64,000 nt of DNA, from the NCBI GenBank assembly GCA_022453515.1, contig JAJNNY010000007.1:744001-808000 (forward strand). The letters are read 5' to 3'. The DNA comes from Astrocystis sublimbata. Lineage: Eukaryota > Ascomycota > Sordariomycetes > Xylariales > Xylariaceae. The position numbers were made by a program, and so were the translations under genes. The notes under the pieces were generated by a model. That model worked only from the letters and a program-made list of their open reading frames with translations, did no database searches and was not told where the DNA came from. The number at the start of each line of letters is the position of its first letter. Position 1 is the first letter of the stretch. Below, one piece after another: positions 1 to 11,015 of this stretch.

Positions 1-3000
1 ACCGCTAAGGCAAGCCCTTTGCTTTCAGCCGAGCTGGTTAGATTGAATGTTGTTGAAACACTGTATCAGATCTTGACTGGCGTCTCCCCACCGAATGAGA
101 TGGACGATGTTGCTTCGAAGCTGGACAGCGTGGTGATCATGCAAGCCTTGATACACCGGCCCCGGGAGCAAATCATCGAGACTCTTAACGTCGTCTGCGA
201 GTTGCTCCCTGCACCAAGGTGCCCTGGCACACTCGCGTCCCAAGGTAGCAGCTCTCTCGGCCATGCTGAGCCAACCACCCGCGCTTCCGGGTCTGAGGAA
301 AAGAAATCATCATCGGAGAAAAGACTGGAGCTTTTGGACGAGTGCAAAGACCAAGTGCGGAGATTCGCCCTCATCTTATTCCCTACCCTGACGGATGCCT
401 TTTCCAGTACCGTCAACCTGACCGTGCGCCAAAAAGTACTCGATGCTCAGCTGAAGATGCTCTCTAACCTGGACAAAGACATACTGGTCGACTCGTTGAA
501 ATCTGTACCCTACGCCTCATTTCTTGCGGCGATTTTGTCCCAACAGGACCATCCCTCACTCGTGATGTCTGCTATACAGATAACTGAACTCTTGTTGCTT
601 CGCCTGGACCACGTATATCGGTACCAAATCTACAGAGAGGGTGTCATCTCTGAGATCGCCAAGTTAGCCGCAGAATACAAAAAACCTGAGACTAAGGCTG
701 TCGCGAGCTCACCTGTAGATCACCCAATGACCTCGGCGGATTCCGAAGCTGACAGAGTTTCTATCCACAACGACGCTGACGAAGACGGTCATGATGACGA
801 GAATCACGAGGAAGATGGCGACGAGGATCACATCGACGATGATGGGGAAGAAGACGAAGATGAGGAAGTTGACGAAGACCATGAAAATATACACCGCGAT
901 GACATAATCGGATCACCTAGCTCGGACGGTTCAACTATGTCACTGGATGCGCCGCCACGTCTCTCCACCACAGACATGCCATCAATCAAGTCTCGCATCG
1001 CTGAGGCTGCCAAGAGATTCCTCGAAGTCTACGAGACCGAGAAGCATGGCAAGGCCATGAAGAAGAAAGCCGTCAAAATTCTAAACGATTTACAACAGTT
1101 AGCCTCGAGCCTCGAAGCCTTCTACCTTCATCGCACAGCCAATGATCTGAGTCCCAAGGGGGGCACCATGCTTTGGAAGCAACTCGCATCCCATTTCGAT
1201 GCGGATGTCCTCGAGAGTGTGACAAGCGCGGAGCTCCTCGCTTCTGGGCTAGTCCGCGTTGTCGAGGAGGTTTTCAGCAACCCCGATGACGCTCTAGCGA
1301 ACTCGGCAAGAGCCGCATTTCTTGAGGTTTTTATGGCCCAGCCTGTCAGTGCCAAGCCGAAGACGGCCACCGCCGATTCCCCAACGACACCATTCAGCGT
1401 TATGATCCATAAACTCCAAGACCTACTGAGCCGCTCAGAGCACTTCGAAGTTCTCACTGTTCATCACAACGCTCTCGATCATCGAAGCAGTAGTGCTGCA
1501 TCGATGCTTGCCAAGCAGATCAAGATTAAGTTGGCGGCTGATGAAGATTCGGACATACCGCGCTCGTATCGGAGCATCATGGTTTCGATTCACGCTATCG
1601 CCACATTTAAAGCGCTGGATGATTATTTACGACCCCGCATCAATCTCTACGAGCGTCCGCGTGGGTCTCGGCCGCGTGATGGGCTGTCTCGGGCCCTAGC
1701 TGCCATGGCCAGTTCGGCCGGCCTCGTACCGCCAGGCCGCTTGACAAATCACCTCGCTGATAGAGATCGTCTTGCCGAAAGGCTGAGTGCTGCTGGTTTC
1801 CCGTCTACCCAGACACCGCCACCCCCGCCACCCCAAGCGTCTACCTCTCGTACATCGAGGAAGTCTAGATCGAAGCAATCAGACCAGCCTGAGACACCTT
1901 CCACACCTGGACAGACACCTGCATCGGGCCGAGAAAAGGCCATCCTACGTAGATCGGCACGGCGTCATCCGGCTCCGGCAAGTGAGACTCCCGCCCCGCC
2001 TCCACCGCCTCCGCCCGAGGAAGACGACGATTTGAAAGATGCATTAGAGTGTGCGGATGAAAAACCCATCACTGATGGGGATGACGATGACGCGGATGAT
2101 GATGAGAATAACGACATTGGTGCCAATAGTGCCCTTGATGCTATAGTAGGCGAGTTAGACGAAGAGATGGAGGATGCCCCGGGCCCTGACCCTACTGCTG
2201 TCAATATGGAAGTAGCTGCTGGGGGAAAGATCACTGCGACTAAAGAGGATGGTACACGGGTGCCTACCCCCGGACATACAAGTGGCCTTGGCAATCTGCC
2301 TAGTCGAAGCGCGCCTCCTTCCCAGTTCTCGCCGGCTCAACAACCAAACACTCCTACCCCCACTCCGGGGCCCTCCTCGCGGCCTCTGTCATATGCAGCT
2401 GCTATACAATCCACGCCGCAAGATTGGCACATCGAGTTCAGCCTTGGCGATAGAGTGATTCCTAACGAGACGACCATCTATCGTGCTGTTCACAATACCC
2501 CGACACCTCAGGCGGACCATTTGAGTCGTAGTGTTTTCTCCACCATACACACCATCAAGTTCCGTCGTGTGCCTGGGCCACCACCTGCTGAGCCTATCGG
2601 CTTCTCATCGCCTTCCTTTGATGGCTCCCCAGATGTCAATGGCGTGCCTGCGTCACTCGCTGATCATCCCACCACAACTTCCATACTTCGCCTTCTCAAC
2701 ATACTTCATGACCTTAATGCCAACATAGACGATATCGTCGTGGAGAACAAGAACAGCCTACGCCTTAACGTGGAGCCTCTGTCCCAATTCGTCAACACGA
2801 AGTTGACAGCCAAGTTAAATCGTCAGCTAGAGGAACCTCTCATCGTAGCGAGCAATTGCTTGCCGAGTTGGAGCGAAGATCTTGCCAGGCTCTATCCCTT
2901 CCTATTTCCGTTCGAGACACGCCATCTGTTCTTGCAATCGACGTCATTCGGCTATGCACGCTCAATGAGCCGATGGCAGAATGCGCAGCAAGATGATAAC

Positions 3001-4342
3001 TCCAGACGTGATCGCCGAGATGAACGCCCCTTCCTTGGTCGTCTTCAGCGACAGAAGGTTCGTATTTCACGTTCTAAAATCTTAGAATCTGCGTTGAAAG
3101 TCATGGACCTTTACGGGAGTTCTCAAAGCATCCTTGAGGTCGAGTATTTCGAAGAGGTCGGAACTGGCTTAGGTCCAACACTTGAATTTTACTCTACTGT
3201 ATCGAAAGAGTTCTCCAAAAGAAAACTGAAGCTTTGGCGTGAGGAAGATTCAAATGACACTGGCGAGTTTGTGTCTGCCCCTAATGGTCTCTTTCCGAGT
3301 CCCCTTTGCCAAGACGAGTCGAGTGAAGTCATTTTAGGGCTGTTCAAAACACTTGGCAAGTTTGTGGCTCGCTCTATGATTGATTCTCGTATCATCGACA
3401 TTCATCTCAACCCAACGTTCTTCCGCATAGGTGAAGGTGCTGGAGTCAAACCATCACTGGGGGCGGTTAAGATTGTGGACCCCGGTCTGGCCAACTCGCT
3501 GAAACACATCAAGAAATTCGCGGCAGCCAAGAAAGCAATCGCCGAGGATCCGACCCGAACACCAGCACAAAAAGTTGAGGATACACAGCGCATCGTTGTC
3601 GACGATACAGTACTCGAAGAACTTGCCTTGGATTTCACATTGCCCGGATACCCCAAGATCCAGCTCATTCCAGATGGATCACAGACGCCAGTTACGATCG
3701 ACAATGTTGAATCCTATCTCGAAAATGTGATTGACGTGACCCTCAATCGCGGTGTTAGGCAACAGGTGGACGCCTTTCGTGCCGGGTTTTCTCAGGTGTT
3801 CCCATACTCCGCGTTGAGTGCGTTCACACCCGACGAGCTTGTAACACTCTTCGGCCGCTCGGAGGAGGATTGGACTTTAGAGAGTATGTTGTTAATCCCA
3901 CATTTCTTTTTTGTTACAGACTGCTAACATTATGGGAAGCCTTGATGGACTCAATTAAGGCGGACCATGGCTTTAACATGGACAGCAGAAGCGTCAAGAA
4001 TCTGCTCCATACCATGAGCGAACTGCCTCAGACGCTACGTCGCGACTTTTTACAGTTTACTACAGGCAGCCCAAAGCTTCCGATTGGAGGTACACATGAG
4101 TTCCCCCCTTTGACATCGCCATCCCAAGATCTAACAGTGCACCAGGATTCAAGAGTCTGACTCCAATGTTCACGGTCGTTTGCAAGCCCAGCGAGCCACC
4201 TTACACGTCTGACGACTATTTACCAAGTGTCATGACTTGTGTGAACTACCTCAAACTCCCTGATTATACTACTGTCGATACCCTGAAGCGACAACTATTC
4301 AAGGCCATCAAGGAAGGCCAAGGGGCTTTCCACCTCTCGTAA
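1..4342 (+). CDS. ufd4: HECT E3 ubiquitin ligase, UFD4/TRIP12 type (5' partial)
   Basis: The reading frame is open at the left edge, so the start and some N-terminal sequence are missing; about 1409 residues are visible. Exons are 1-3883, 3940-4089 and 4146-4342, and both introns are 56 nt. The N-terminal half is helical and armadillo-like, followed by long acidic and proline-rich linkers (about residues 255-300 and 595-750). The C-terminal third is a HECT domain with the signature GTGLGPTLEFY near residue 1050 and the catalytic cysteine in MTCVNYLKLP (Cys codon 4238-4240). The protein ends in GQGAFHLS, typical of HECT enzymes with a near-terminal aromatic residue. Family knowledge: Ufd4 transfers ubiquitin to ubiquitin-fusion and N-degron substrates. 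It converges on the hydrolase gene. The splice at 3883/3940 restores the uninterrupted HECT motif DWTLETLMDSIKADHGF. Confidence 0.93.
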
Positions 4343-5223
4343 ATTGACCAGGTCATGGAGGTACAAAGCTTTTTTGCTGTATATTCCCATCCTACATGCA
4401 GCACAAAGGTGATGGATGACATGTGCGCCACAGTTCTTTCGCCTTCGGATCATGGCGCAATGTAGGCCAGACCAGGGCAACCAAATTTCTCACAGCAATA
4501 GTATTTTTTACGAGCGTCGACGCAGAAGTAAAAAGAACGAGAAACAACGAAACAACGAAGCTACGAAAGTGAGGGTATGGGTTGTTATTGCATGGAAAAG
4601 GATTCGATGGTGGCGTATGCTTGAACTGAGAGGCTGAAGGCGTGATATTCACATTTGGTCAGCCCTGAATTTGTGCTTCTGTTTCCCTACAAATGAGATT
4701 CATGGTAGCTTTCTGGCGAGTACATAGACTGTTAATGCGCCACACCATGAAGTCAATGATGTTGCGTGTTCTGTTCATATTTTCATATTTTCATTCTCCA
4801 AATGTGCAGTGTGTCTCTAGTCTTCCCAGCTTGAATGCTTATGAAACGTGTGCTATGTTCCGACTTGGGCTTAAAAATCTTAAAGTATGCGACAGCAAGC
4901 TCGTAGTGAACCATAGTCTTCAATCGCACATCATGGTAAATCAGGATGTGGTTATCACATTACTTACAAAGCGCCACATACCCGCAGCGACCACCAACGA
5001 GCCCGCAGACTCGAGATATCAATCCTTGGACTTGTTTTAAACGTATCTTCGCGCAGCAGGGCAACCACCCCAGACCGAAGCACGGTGACATATAAGACTC
5101 TAATAAATCCGGTCGCTCGACAAAATGTGTATAGCGCAATCTCTCTCCCCCGGTCCCCAAAGTCTTACTTACAGTGAGTGAGTGATATGTATGCATCTTT
5201 TACGCTCTTCCCGAATGGGTTCC
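4343..5223. other. Convergent intergenic region, no gene seen
   Basis: This 881-nt gap lies between the 3' ends of the HECT ligase and the hydrolase. Reading frames are short and resemble nothing I know. It probably holds both 3' UTRs. Confidence 0.6.
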
Positions 5224-6618
5224 TCACAACTTAGCCCCCCCAGTCTTTTTCGCCTTTCCGACTTTATCGAACCACTCTTGACTCATGGTCGACTTGGTCC
5301 TCATCGGCAGCCCCACCCACTCCTGGTACTTTGCCTCGTCCTCGCGCCAGCGGGCCAACTCGGCGCCGATCCAGCGGGCGGCGTGACCGGCCGTCTCGGC
5401 AGGCACTTCCATGGGGAACAAGTGGCCCTTTCCTTGCATCAGGACCTCGGCGACGCGCGCGAGTTTCGCGCCTCCGCTGCCGCCGGTGCCGGTGCCGCAG
5501 GTCGCGAGGCGGGACGCGCGGACGTCGGGCTCGGAGACGTCGGATGTGGACCCGTGGACGAAGAGCACGGAGGGCCGCACGGAGGGGAGGAGGGAGGCGA
5601 TGATGGCGCCCTCGGAGCGGTAGAAGGGGAAGGTTTGCAGGGAGGACAGGGCGGGGGAGAGACTTGGGTCGAAGTCCGGGGCGCTGCGGCGGGAGATGGT
5701 GTAGGATGTATCGGGTTGGGGGTCTGAGGGGGAGGAGGAGGGAGTGGTGACGATGTGAGGCCACAGGGGACGCAAGAAGGTGAATAGCTCTTGGTGCTTG
5801 GTGGTGCGGAGGGTCGCTCCAGAGGCGGGGCTCGCTGTGAGTGTGGATGTGGATGAAGATGAGGGTTTAGAAGCAGAGGTGGAAGGGAGCTCGGGATACA
5901 GCGGCGTAGGCAGCTCCCGTAGTGCATGCTGATTCCACGCCTCCAGCACTCGTGGGTCCCAAGCCCGGTAGAAAGGCGAACGCGCGAATGCCTCAATGGC
6001 TTCCTGTTTGCTCGGCCACACATCACGGCGAAATGTCGACGCTCTTGCAGGCGTGGTGCCTGGCCCGCTTGCCCGCGACGCATCGAGAGCCACGATGGTT
6101 GGGTCGAGCAGCACCAGAGTTGTCAGGAGTCGCGGATGCAGCAACGAGAGGTGGGTTAGAATATTTGCGCCGAATGAATGTCCGATCCCGATCAGGGGCC
6201 GCGGCATCTGGTCCCGGAATACGTTGGTCAGGTGCAGAAGGTCCCGCGTGTGGTCGTGCCAGCACGGATCGTCGCCTAATTTGGTCTCGTTGAGAACACC
6301 GCTGGACCCCTGGTTCGAGACGTCGGCGATCCAGATGCTGCGAATGCGGAAGCCAGTGCCCTCTTTCGCGTTCTGAGACTGCGTAAGAAGGTCCTCCCAT
6401 AGCGCCTCGTACAGCTCCTTGGGAAACCCATTCGCGTGAGCTGCGAGGATGGTCACGTCCCCGGGCTGAGGCGATGGGTTGTCTTTAGGGATGTATTGCT
6501 TGACATGAATTTCCAGTACATCTTCTTGGTTGGTGGCTGTTGCGCGGGCCCATTCGCGGATGTGCTGGCCAGGCACTATGTGCTCCTTTATGTGAAAGGG
6601 GTAAGCGGGTGAGGACAT
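5224..6618 (-). CDS. Peroxisomal alpha/beta hydrolase (Lpx1/AKT2-like)
   Basis: A single exon encodes 464 residues with an ATG start at 6618. The nucleophile elbow GHSFGA (about residues 156-161) follows a beta-strand PRPLIGI, giving the G-x-S-x-G serine of alpha/beta hydrolases. An acid candidate lies in FVHGSTSDVSEPDV and a histidine candidate in MQGKGHLFPME near the C terminus. The last three residues are AKL, a conservative PTS1 peroxisomal import signal. Related fungal proteins include yeast peroxisomal lipase Lpx1 and the AKT2-type hydrolases of Alternaria, but the substrate cannot be read from the sequence. The linker at about residues 243-275 is low-complexity Ser/Thr. No other biosynthetic gene adjoins it, so a general peroxisomal lipase or esterase role is more likely than a metabolite-specific one. 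Confidence 0.88.
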   Translation of the reverse strand: MSSPAYPFHIKEHIVPGQHIREWARATATNQEDVLEIHVKQYIPKDNPSPQPGDVTILAAHANGFPKELYEALWEDLLTQSQNAKEGTGFRIRSIWIADVSNQGSSGVLNETKLGDDPCWHDHTRDLLHLTNVFRDQMPRPLIGIGHSFGANILTHLSLLHPRLLTTLVLLDPTIVALDASRASGPGTTPARASTFRRDVWPSKQEAIEAFARSPFYRAWDPRVLEAWNQHALRELPTPLYPELPSTSASKPSSSSTSTLTASPASGATLRTTKHQELFTFLRPLWPHIVTTPSSSPSDPQPDTSYTISRRSAPDFDPSLSPALSSLQTFPFYRSEGAIIASLLPSVRPSVLFVHGSTSDVSEPDVRASRLATCGTGTGGSGGAKLARVAEVLMQGKGHLFPMEVPAETAGHAARWIGAELARWREDEAKYQEWVGLPMRTKSTMSQEWFDKVGKAKKTGGAKL

Positions 6619-7348
6619 GGTGTGTAGTCTTGCGATGTGAGTCGCTGTTGCTGCCGACCTCTGGTTTTTGGTGTTGTCTTTTTCCTATGAGCGCTTTATT
6701 GAACCTTGAGCGTCAACTCAATTAATGTGGGTGTAAATGGATGGGTTTTACGTATTATCGCTTGCGTGTTCATGAGAGCGGTAACGGTCGAGTCTCATGA
6801 AGACATCTCATAGGTATACGAAGCAACCGTAACTCAAATGTAACAGATGGGTGCTACCTGAGAGTCCAAGGTTTGAAACAATACCGTTAGGTAGTACTTG
6901 ATGTTCAATTGCCTGCACAAACCAGAGGCTGCTCTTTTCGTTCTCTGAATTTCCCCAAAAGCCAAGTTCCAGATGCTCGCTCTCGTTTTGGCCTGGCGAG
7001 CCGCGGTTCACGGGTGGTGTCCACTGCTGTTTTGCCTCGGTATTTACCCCGGAGTCTCGGTATGTATATAAGGCAAAGGCAGTATGTACTGTAGACGATG
7101 CGGAATGAGATTGATAAAACGCACTCGCAAGACTCGTACGCTTACGATGGTTGAGCTAGATCCGGTACAAGCCACTTTTTGAGACAGCAATGTGGCAGGG
7201 TGAACTGAGACGGAACAACATGTCTGAGAGTGAAATATGGTTTGCTGGCTCCCCTCTTCATCCATGTTCTCTGTCGATGGATGCGTGTGGCTTGCTTGTG
7301 GTAGGCACTGTGAATTGGAAGTCAGTAGGTCTAGAGAGGTACCTATAC
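6619..7348. other. Gene-free upstream region
   Basis: This is the promoter side of the peroxisomal hydrolase, up to the MITE-like element. Only short unsupported reading frames occur. Confidence 0.5.
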
Positions 7349-7920
7349 GGTGGCCCATTGCTACATCTCTAAATCTGTGCCATATGCCCCGTAATTTCAT
7401 ACTTCGTACACACCCTCTTACACCTACGCGAATTAACCTAACACTTCATACTTAACAGGCGTGCCTACGTACCTCCTATTTGTATGCACGCTTTCTATTT
7501 CGTATATATGCTTTCTATTTTATATACGCATACATATTTTGCATACGCGCTGGTTCTATTAAATGCTTAGGTACATAGGTACATATACGCGTCCCATGTG
7601 GTATGTGTAGGTGGCTGCCTAGCACGGTAGGCTTGGCATGTACTGCGGCGTAGACTGTGGCGTAGGCTGTGGCGTACCTAAGCTATAGCGTAAGCTATGG
7701 GGCGGAGGCTGTGGCGGAGGCTGTGGCGTAGTACAAAAAAGTGGGCTAGCGTAGGTAACGCGGGCTAGGAATTACCTATACAGGCACCCCATAGGCTAGG
7801 GCCTGGTGTAGGTCTGTACTTACGCAGACCCCTTTACGCGTATTTATTTACACTCCGGGGTAGGCGTACTAAAATTCTGGGGCATATGGCACAGATTTAG
7901 AGATGTAGCAATGGGCCACC
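7349..7920. mobile_element. MITE-like element, 572 bp, 42-bp perfect TIRs
   Basis: The left end (7349-7390, beginning GGTGGCCCATTGCTACATCT) recurs as an exact reverse complement at 7879-7920. The flanks carry TATAC on both sides (7344-7348 and 7921-7925). If the outer three bases of the right repeat are counted with the flank, the direct repeat extends to 8 bp, ACCTATAC, which is hAT-like in length. The inside has no credible coding frame. It holds a degenerate 12-mer array and a duplicated GCTTTCTATTT stretch near 7487-7520. This is the structure of a non-autonomous DNA transposon. The superfamily cannot be fixed from one copy. Confidence 0.82.
7647..7730. repeat. Degenerate 12-mer array, GGCG(T/G)AGGCTGT
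   Basis: About five imperfect units of GGCGTAGGCTGT or GGCGGAGGCTGT, interrupted by GGCGTACCTAAGCTATA, lie inside the MITE-like element. It looks like a minisatellite grown within the element. Confidence 0.6.
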
Positions 7921-8405
7921 TATACCTACCTACCTGTGGCTTGCTGATCTACCCCACATGGATCTAATCCCGATCGGGCTTGAAGTGATGAGGCAGCGGG
8001 TCCCGGCTGTAGGTACCGCAGACTTAGCTCCCATGTATTCACTTACCGGGGAACTCCCTAATTGATATGCACCTGACGCGACATCGGAGCGCGTTCAGGT
8101 GCCCAGCAGCCAACGCGTTGGGCATCTCATTCCAGCACCCAACGTCATCCCACCACAGCCTCCGTGACTTGGCACACCCCCAAGCCGAAACATTTGACCC
8201 CATCTGCCGGCGGTTTCCCACTCAACAATATCACGCTTGCGACGCATCTATTTCTCAGTTTCTGGCGATCCGTCTTCATACCACATATACCCGCCGTGCA
8301 TTGTGTCGGTCGCTTGCTGTCATAGGAACCTAGTGTGGAGACTGATTGCATCAAACGTCGACCTACGCACTGAAGTCGCCTGCGGACGACCTAGGCGGCG
8401 CAAGG
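7921..8405. other. Promoter region of the PUA-like protein gene
   Basis: This 485-nt stretch has no gene. An in-frame TTG upstream of the ATG at 8406 only extends the open frame and is not taken as the start. Confidence 0.5.
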
Positions 8406-11015
8406 ATGCCTGCGACCACCCGTGCCCGCGGCAAACCGTCCGCCGACACCATCTACAGATCCACTCCCGCTGCTCCTCAGCAGCAGGAGTTTCCAGGTCG
8501 CCGCCGGACGGTGAAGAAGACTTACGGACGGTCTAGGCCCAAGCGCGAACCGAACCAGGAAACGTTGACTCAGATGAACTTCACGTCCTCAGCAATGCGT
8601 GACTTTCTCGGACTTGATGATGACGGCGATGATGGTCGCGACGAAAAGGAGGATAATGAAGAAGAAGAAGAAAAAGAAGAAGAAGAAGTAGAGGATGACG
8701 AAAGGGAAGAATTAACGGTTGTGGAGTCGAAGACACCTCGACCAACTCAGGAACCTAAAGCTAAAGCAAAATCGCGTAATAACAGGCGAAGAACTGCCGG
8801 TGAAGATTTAAATGCTGAGGAGAAACCTCGACAGTCCAAACGACGAAAGACCTTGGGAGATCTGCCAAATCCTCCAAGTACGGCAAGCAGTTTTCACACA
8901 CAGACTTTGACCCAGATGCTGTCCTTCAGTGATAAGGAGGAAGATCCTTGGCAGATTGAAGATTCTCAGGACGATGAGGAAAACGATCTAGTAGTGAAGA
9001 CCCCCAAAACGGCATCAAGACGGCATGGTAAATCTGAAGCCCAAGAGAATATTGAATCCGCGGTGCCCAGTTTGGTAGAGTCCGCTACGCCGGTCAACCG
9101 GCAGAAAAAAACAGAGATCCCATCCTCTCAGTCTCCATTGACACCAATGCTACTCCGCTACGGTGCTGCCCCTGGCCCCTCGCCTCTAAAGGCCAGGTCA
9201 ACCAAAGTTGATGCGCCTTCTCCCATACTCAAAACCTCGCGCCCCCGGAACGCGGTCATTCCCGACTCCTACAGTACTGCGCATGAGTCTTCACCCATTG
9301 ACACTCCTCAAAAATCAACTGCAAATGCCACACCATCCAAAAGGTTGCGTTTCAATATCCCCGAAGACAAAGAGAATATCACTCCCGGTAGAACAAAGCC
9401 AAAGTCTCCAAAACCCAAGTCTCAGCCCACTGGGCGCACACCATTGCAGGAAGTTCCAGATTCTGATGAAGATCTGGATGAGGATCTAGACGAAACTGAA
9501 TATGAGACGGAAGAAGACGAGTTTGGGGGCCAAGACCCGGAAAGTCCCACACCCAAACGCTTCAGAATTGCCACCCCAGCAGTTGAAAATACAGAGCCTG
9601 AGCTGGAGACATCTCAGACAGTTGTTCGACACCTCGGAGTACTAGAGGAAAATGGAAGGCTGGCAAGTCATGAGCTTGGTGTGGACCCGCCTAGCGAGAT
9701 TACATTAGTCCCAACTGGTGAATCAAGTGTAGGGTCATCCGACCCAAGGCTAGAAGCGCGAGGTTCCCAGTCGAAGCACTCGAAATCTATCAGCGAATCT
9801 CATGCTTTCAATGGGGACATCGATTTAGAAGCTGGTACAGAGATCGAAATTCAAAGTCTGGAAACCCCTCGAGCGAAACGGAAAGGGATTGAGGCAGATC
9901 CAGCCCCTGCAGTCGCACGGGTCTCAGAAACTGCTGCTTTGGAATTGGACGTCGACGAAGACGAGGACATAAGGGACGAATTGTCACCGTCGCAAAATTA
10001 TATGTTTACTCAAGGTGCTGAGAGCCAACGTCTGCCTCTGGACTCGATCCGTGCCCTTGGCCCTCAAACACCACACTCTGACATTATGGTTTCTCTACAT
10101 CCTGAACATATCGCCAGAATCGTCGATCGAACGAAGAATCATGAGTTTAGAACCTGGAGGATTCCGCAGGAAGTCTACCGCATTTGGGTCTATATCACCA
10201 GACCGAATTCAGAATTAAAGTATATGTGTCGTTTTGGCGAACCTAAAACGCCCGGAGAGGTTCAAGATGACAAGGGTATTGGCAACGTCGAATTCAATCA
10301 AGGAAAGACGCCATCGAAGTTCGCATATGAAATACTTCAAGTATACGAACTCAACAACCCAGTCTCGTTAGACGAAATGAAACGCAAGGGCTGGGTATCA
10401 GGGGCTCCGCAGAAGTACACCTACATACCGCCAGCTGTCGTAGGCGAGCTTACAGCCAATTTGCGGTGTGCCTTATTTGATGATGGACCTCAGTCGCAGA
10501 GACTCCCTAACCAAGACGCTTCCGAGTCTCAAGAATTGAAGGCACAGCTACAAAGTGACGCGGACTACTCCACCCAGCACTATTCAGAGGGGAATAATGA
10601 TGAGATCATCCCCGCAAGCCAGTCACCTCGCAAGAATAGCGGGGACTCCTCGGGCACAGTTGGTAGGGACGACTCCGCCAGACCGGCTCTTGCTAGAGTC
10701 CGTTCGATTCAATCGAATCTAGGTTCGCCATTGCCTCCGCAGCAGCGAAGCGCTGTGCGTTCTTCCCAAGCTACCACGGTGAGCCAAGTCTCGTCCAGCC
10801 CAGCGATCACATCACCCACGAGGAGGTCGGGCCGTCACAATACAATCAATTTGACAAGCAGCAGTCCGACCCGCGGACTGCGTCACACACACTCTTCTCT
10901 CCGCTCCTCGCAGTTCCCAACCGTGAGCCAGATGTTGCCAGAAAGTCTTTTGAACGACGATATCCATGAGCCGCCGCCGATTGTGTGGGATTCTGCGGAT
11001 GAGCATTCGGATTAG
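8406..11015 (+). CDS. Large disordered nuclear-type protein with PUA/ASCH-like domain
   Basis: A single exon encodes 869 residues; the first ATG of the frame is at 8406. Residues 1-550 are low-complexity, very acidic (Glu run at about 84-94) and rich in basic patches (KRRK, RGR) that suggest nuclear location. A compact segment at about 560-700 reads as a PUA-superfamily barrel of the ASCH kind. It has HPEHIARIVDRTKNHEFR, then RIWVYITRP, GIGNVEF, KFAYEILQVYEL and a PQKYTYIP end, the same order as in bacterial PUA-like regulators of the COG4933 sort. The short motif T(L/V)(T/S)QM occurs three times, near residues 54, 167 and 840. I do not know a named gene for it. RNA or modified-nucleic-acid binding is inference from the fold only. 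Confidence 0.82.
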   Translation: MPATTRARGKPSADTIYRSTPAAPQQQEFPGRRRTVKKTYGRSRPKREPNQETLTQMNFTSSAMRDFLGLDDDGDDGRDEKEDNEEEEEKEEEEVEDDEREELTVVESKTPRPTQEPKAKAKSRNNRRRTAGEDLNAEEKPRQSKRRKTLGDLPNPPSTASSFHTQTLTQMLSFSDKEEDPWQIEDSQDDEENDLVVKTPKTASRRHGKSEAQENIESAVPSLVESATPVNRQKKTEIPSSQSPLTPMLLRYGAAPGPSPLKARSTKVDAPSPILKTSRPRNAVIPDSYSTAHESSPIDTPQKSTANATPSKRLRFNIPEDKENITPGRTKPKSPKPKSQPTGRTPLQEVPDSDEDLDEDLDETEYETEEDEFGGQDPESPTPKRFRIATPAVENTEPELETSQTVVRHLGVLEENGRLASHELGVDPPSEITLVPTGESSVGSSDPRLEARGSQSKHSKSISESHAFNGDIDLEAGTEIEIQSLETPRAKRKGIEADPAPAVARVSETAALELDVDEDEDIRDELSPSQNYMFTQGAESQRLPLDSIRALGPQTPHSDIMVSLHPEHIARIVDRTKNHEFRTWRIPQEVYRIWVYITRPNSELKYMCRFGEPKTPGEVQDDKGIGNVEFNQGKTPSKFAYEILQVYELNNPVSLDEMKRKGWVSGAPQKYTYIPPAVVGELTANLRCALFDDGPQSQRLPNQDASESQELKAQLQSDADYSTQHYSEGNNDEIIPASQSPRKNSGDSSGTVGRDDSARPALARVRSIQSNLGSPLPPQQRSAVRSSQATTVSQVSSSPAITSPTRRSGRHNTINLTSSSPTRGLRHTHSSLRSSQFPTVSQMLPESLLNDDIHEPPPIVWDSADEHSD

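Noticed and set aside
828..1013. Serine-rich minus-strand frame
   Set aside because: Shadow of the Asp/Glu-rich linker of the HECT ligase.
5182..5727. Gly/Ala-rich plus-strand frame of 181 codons
   Set aside because: High-GC antisense shadow of the peroxisomal hydrolase.
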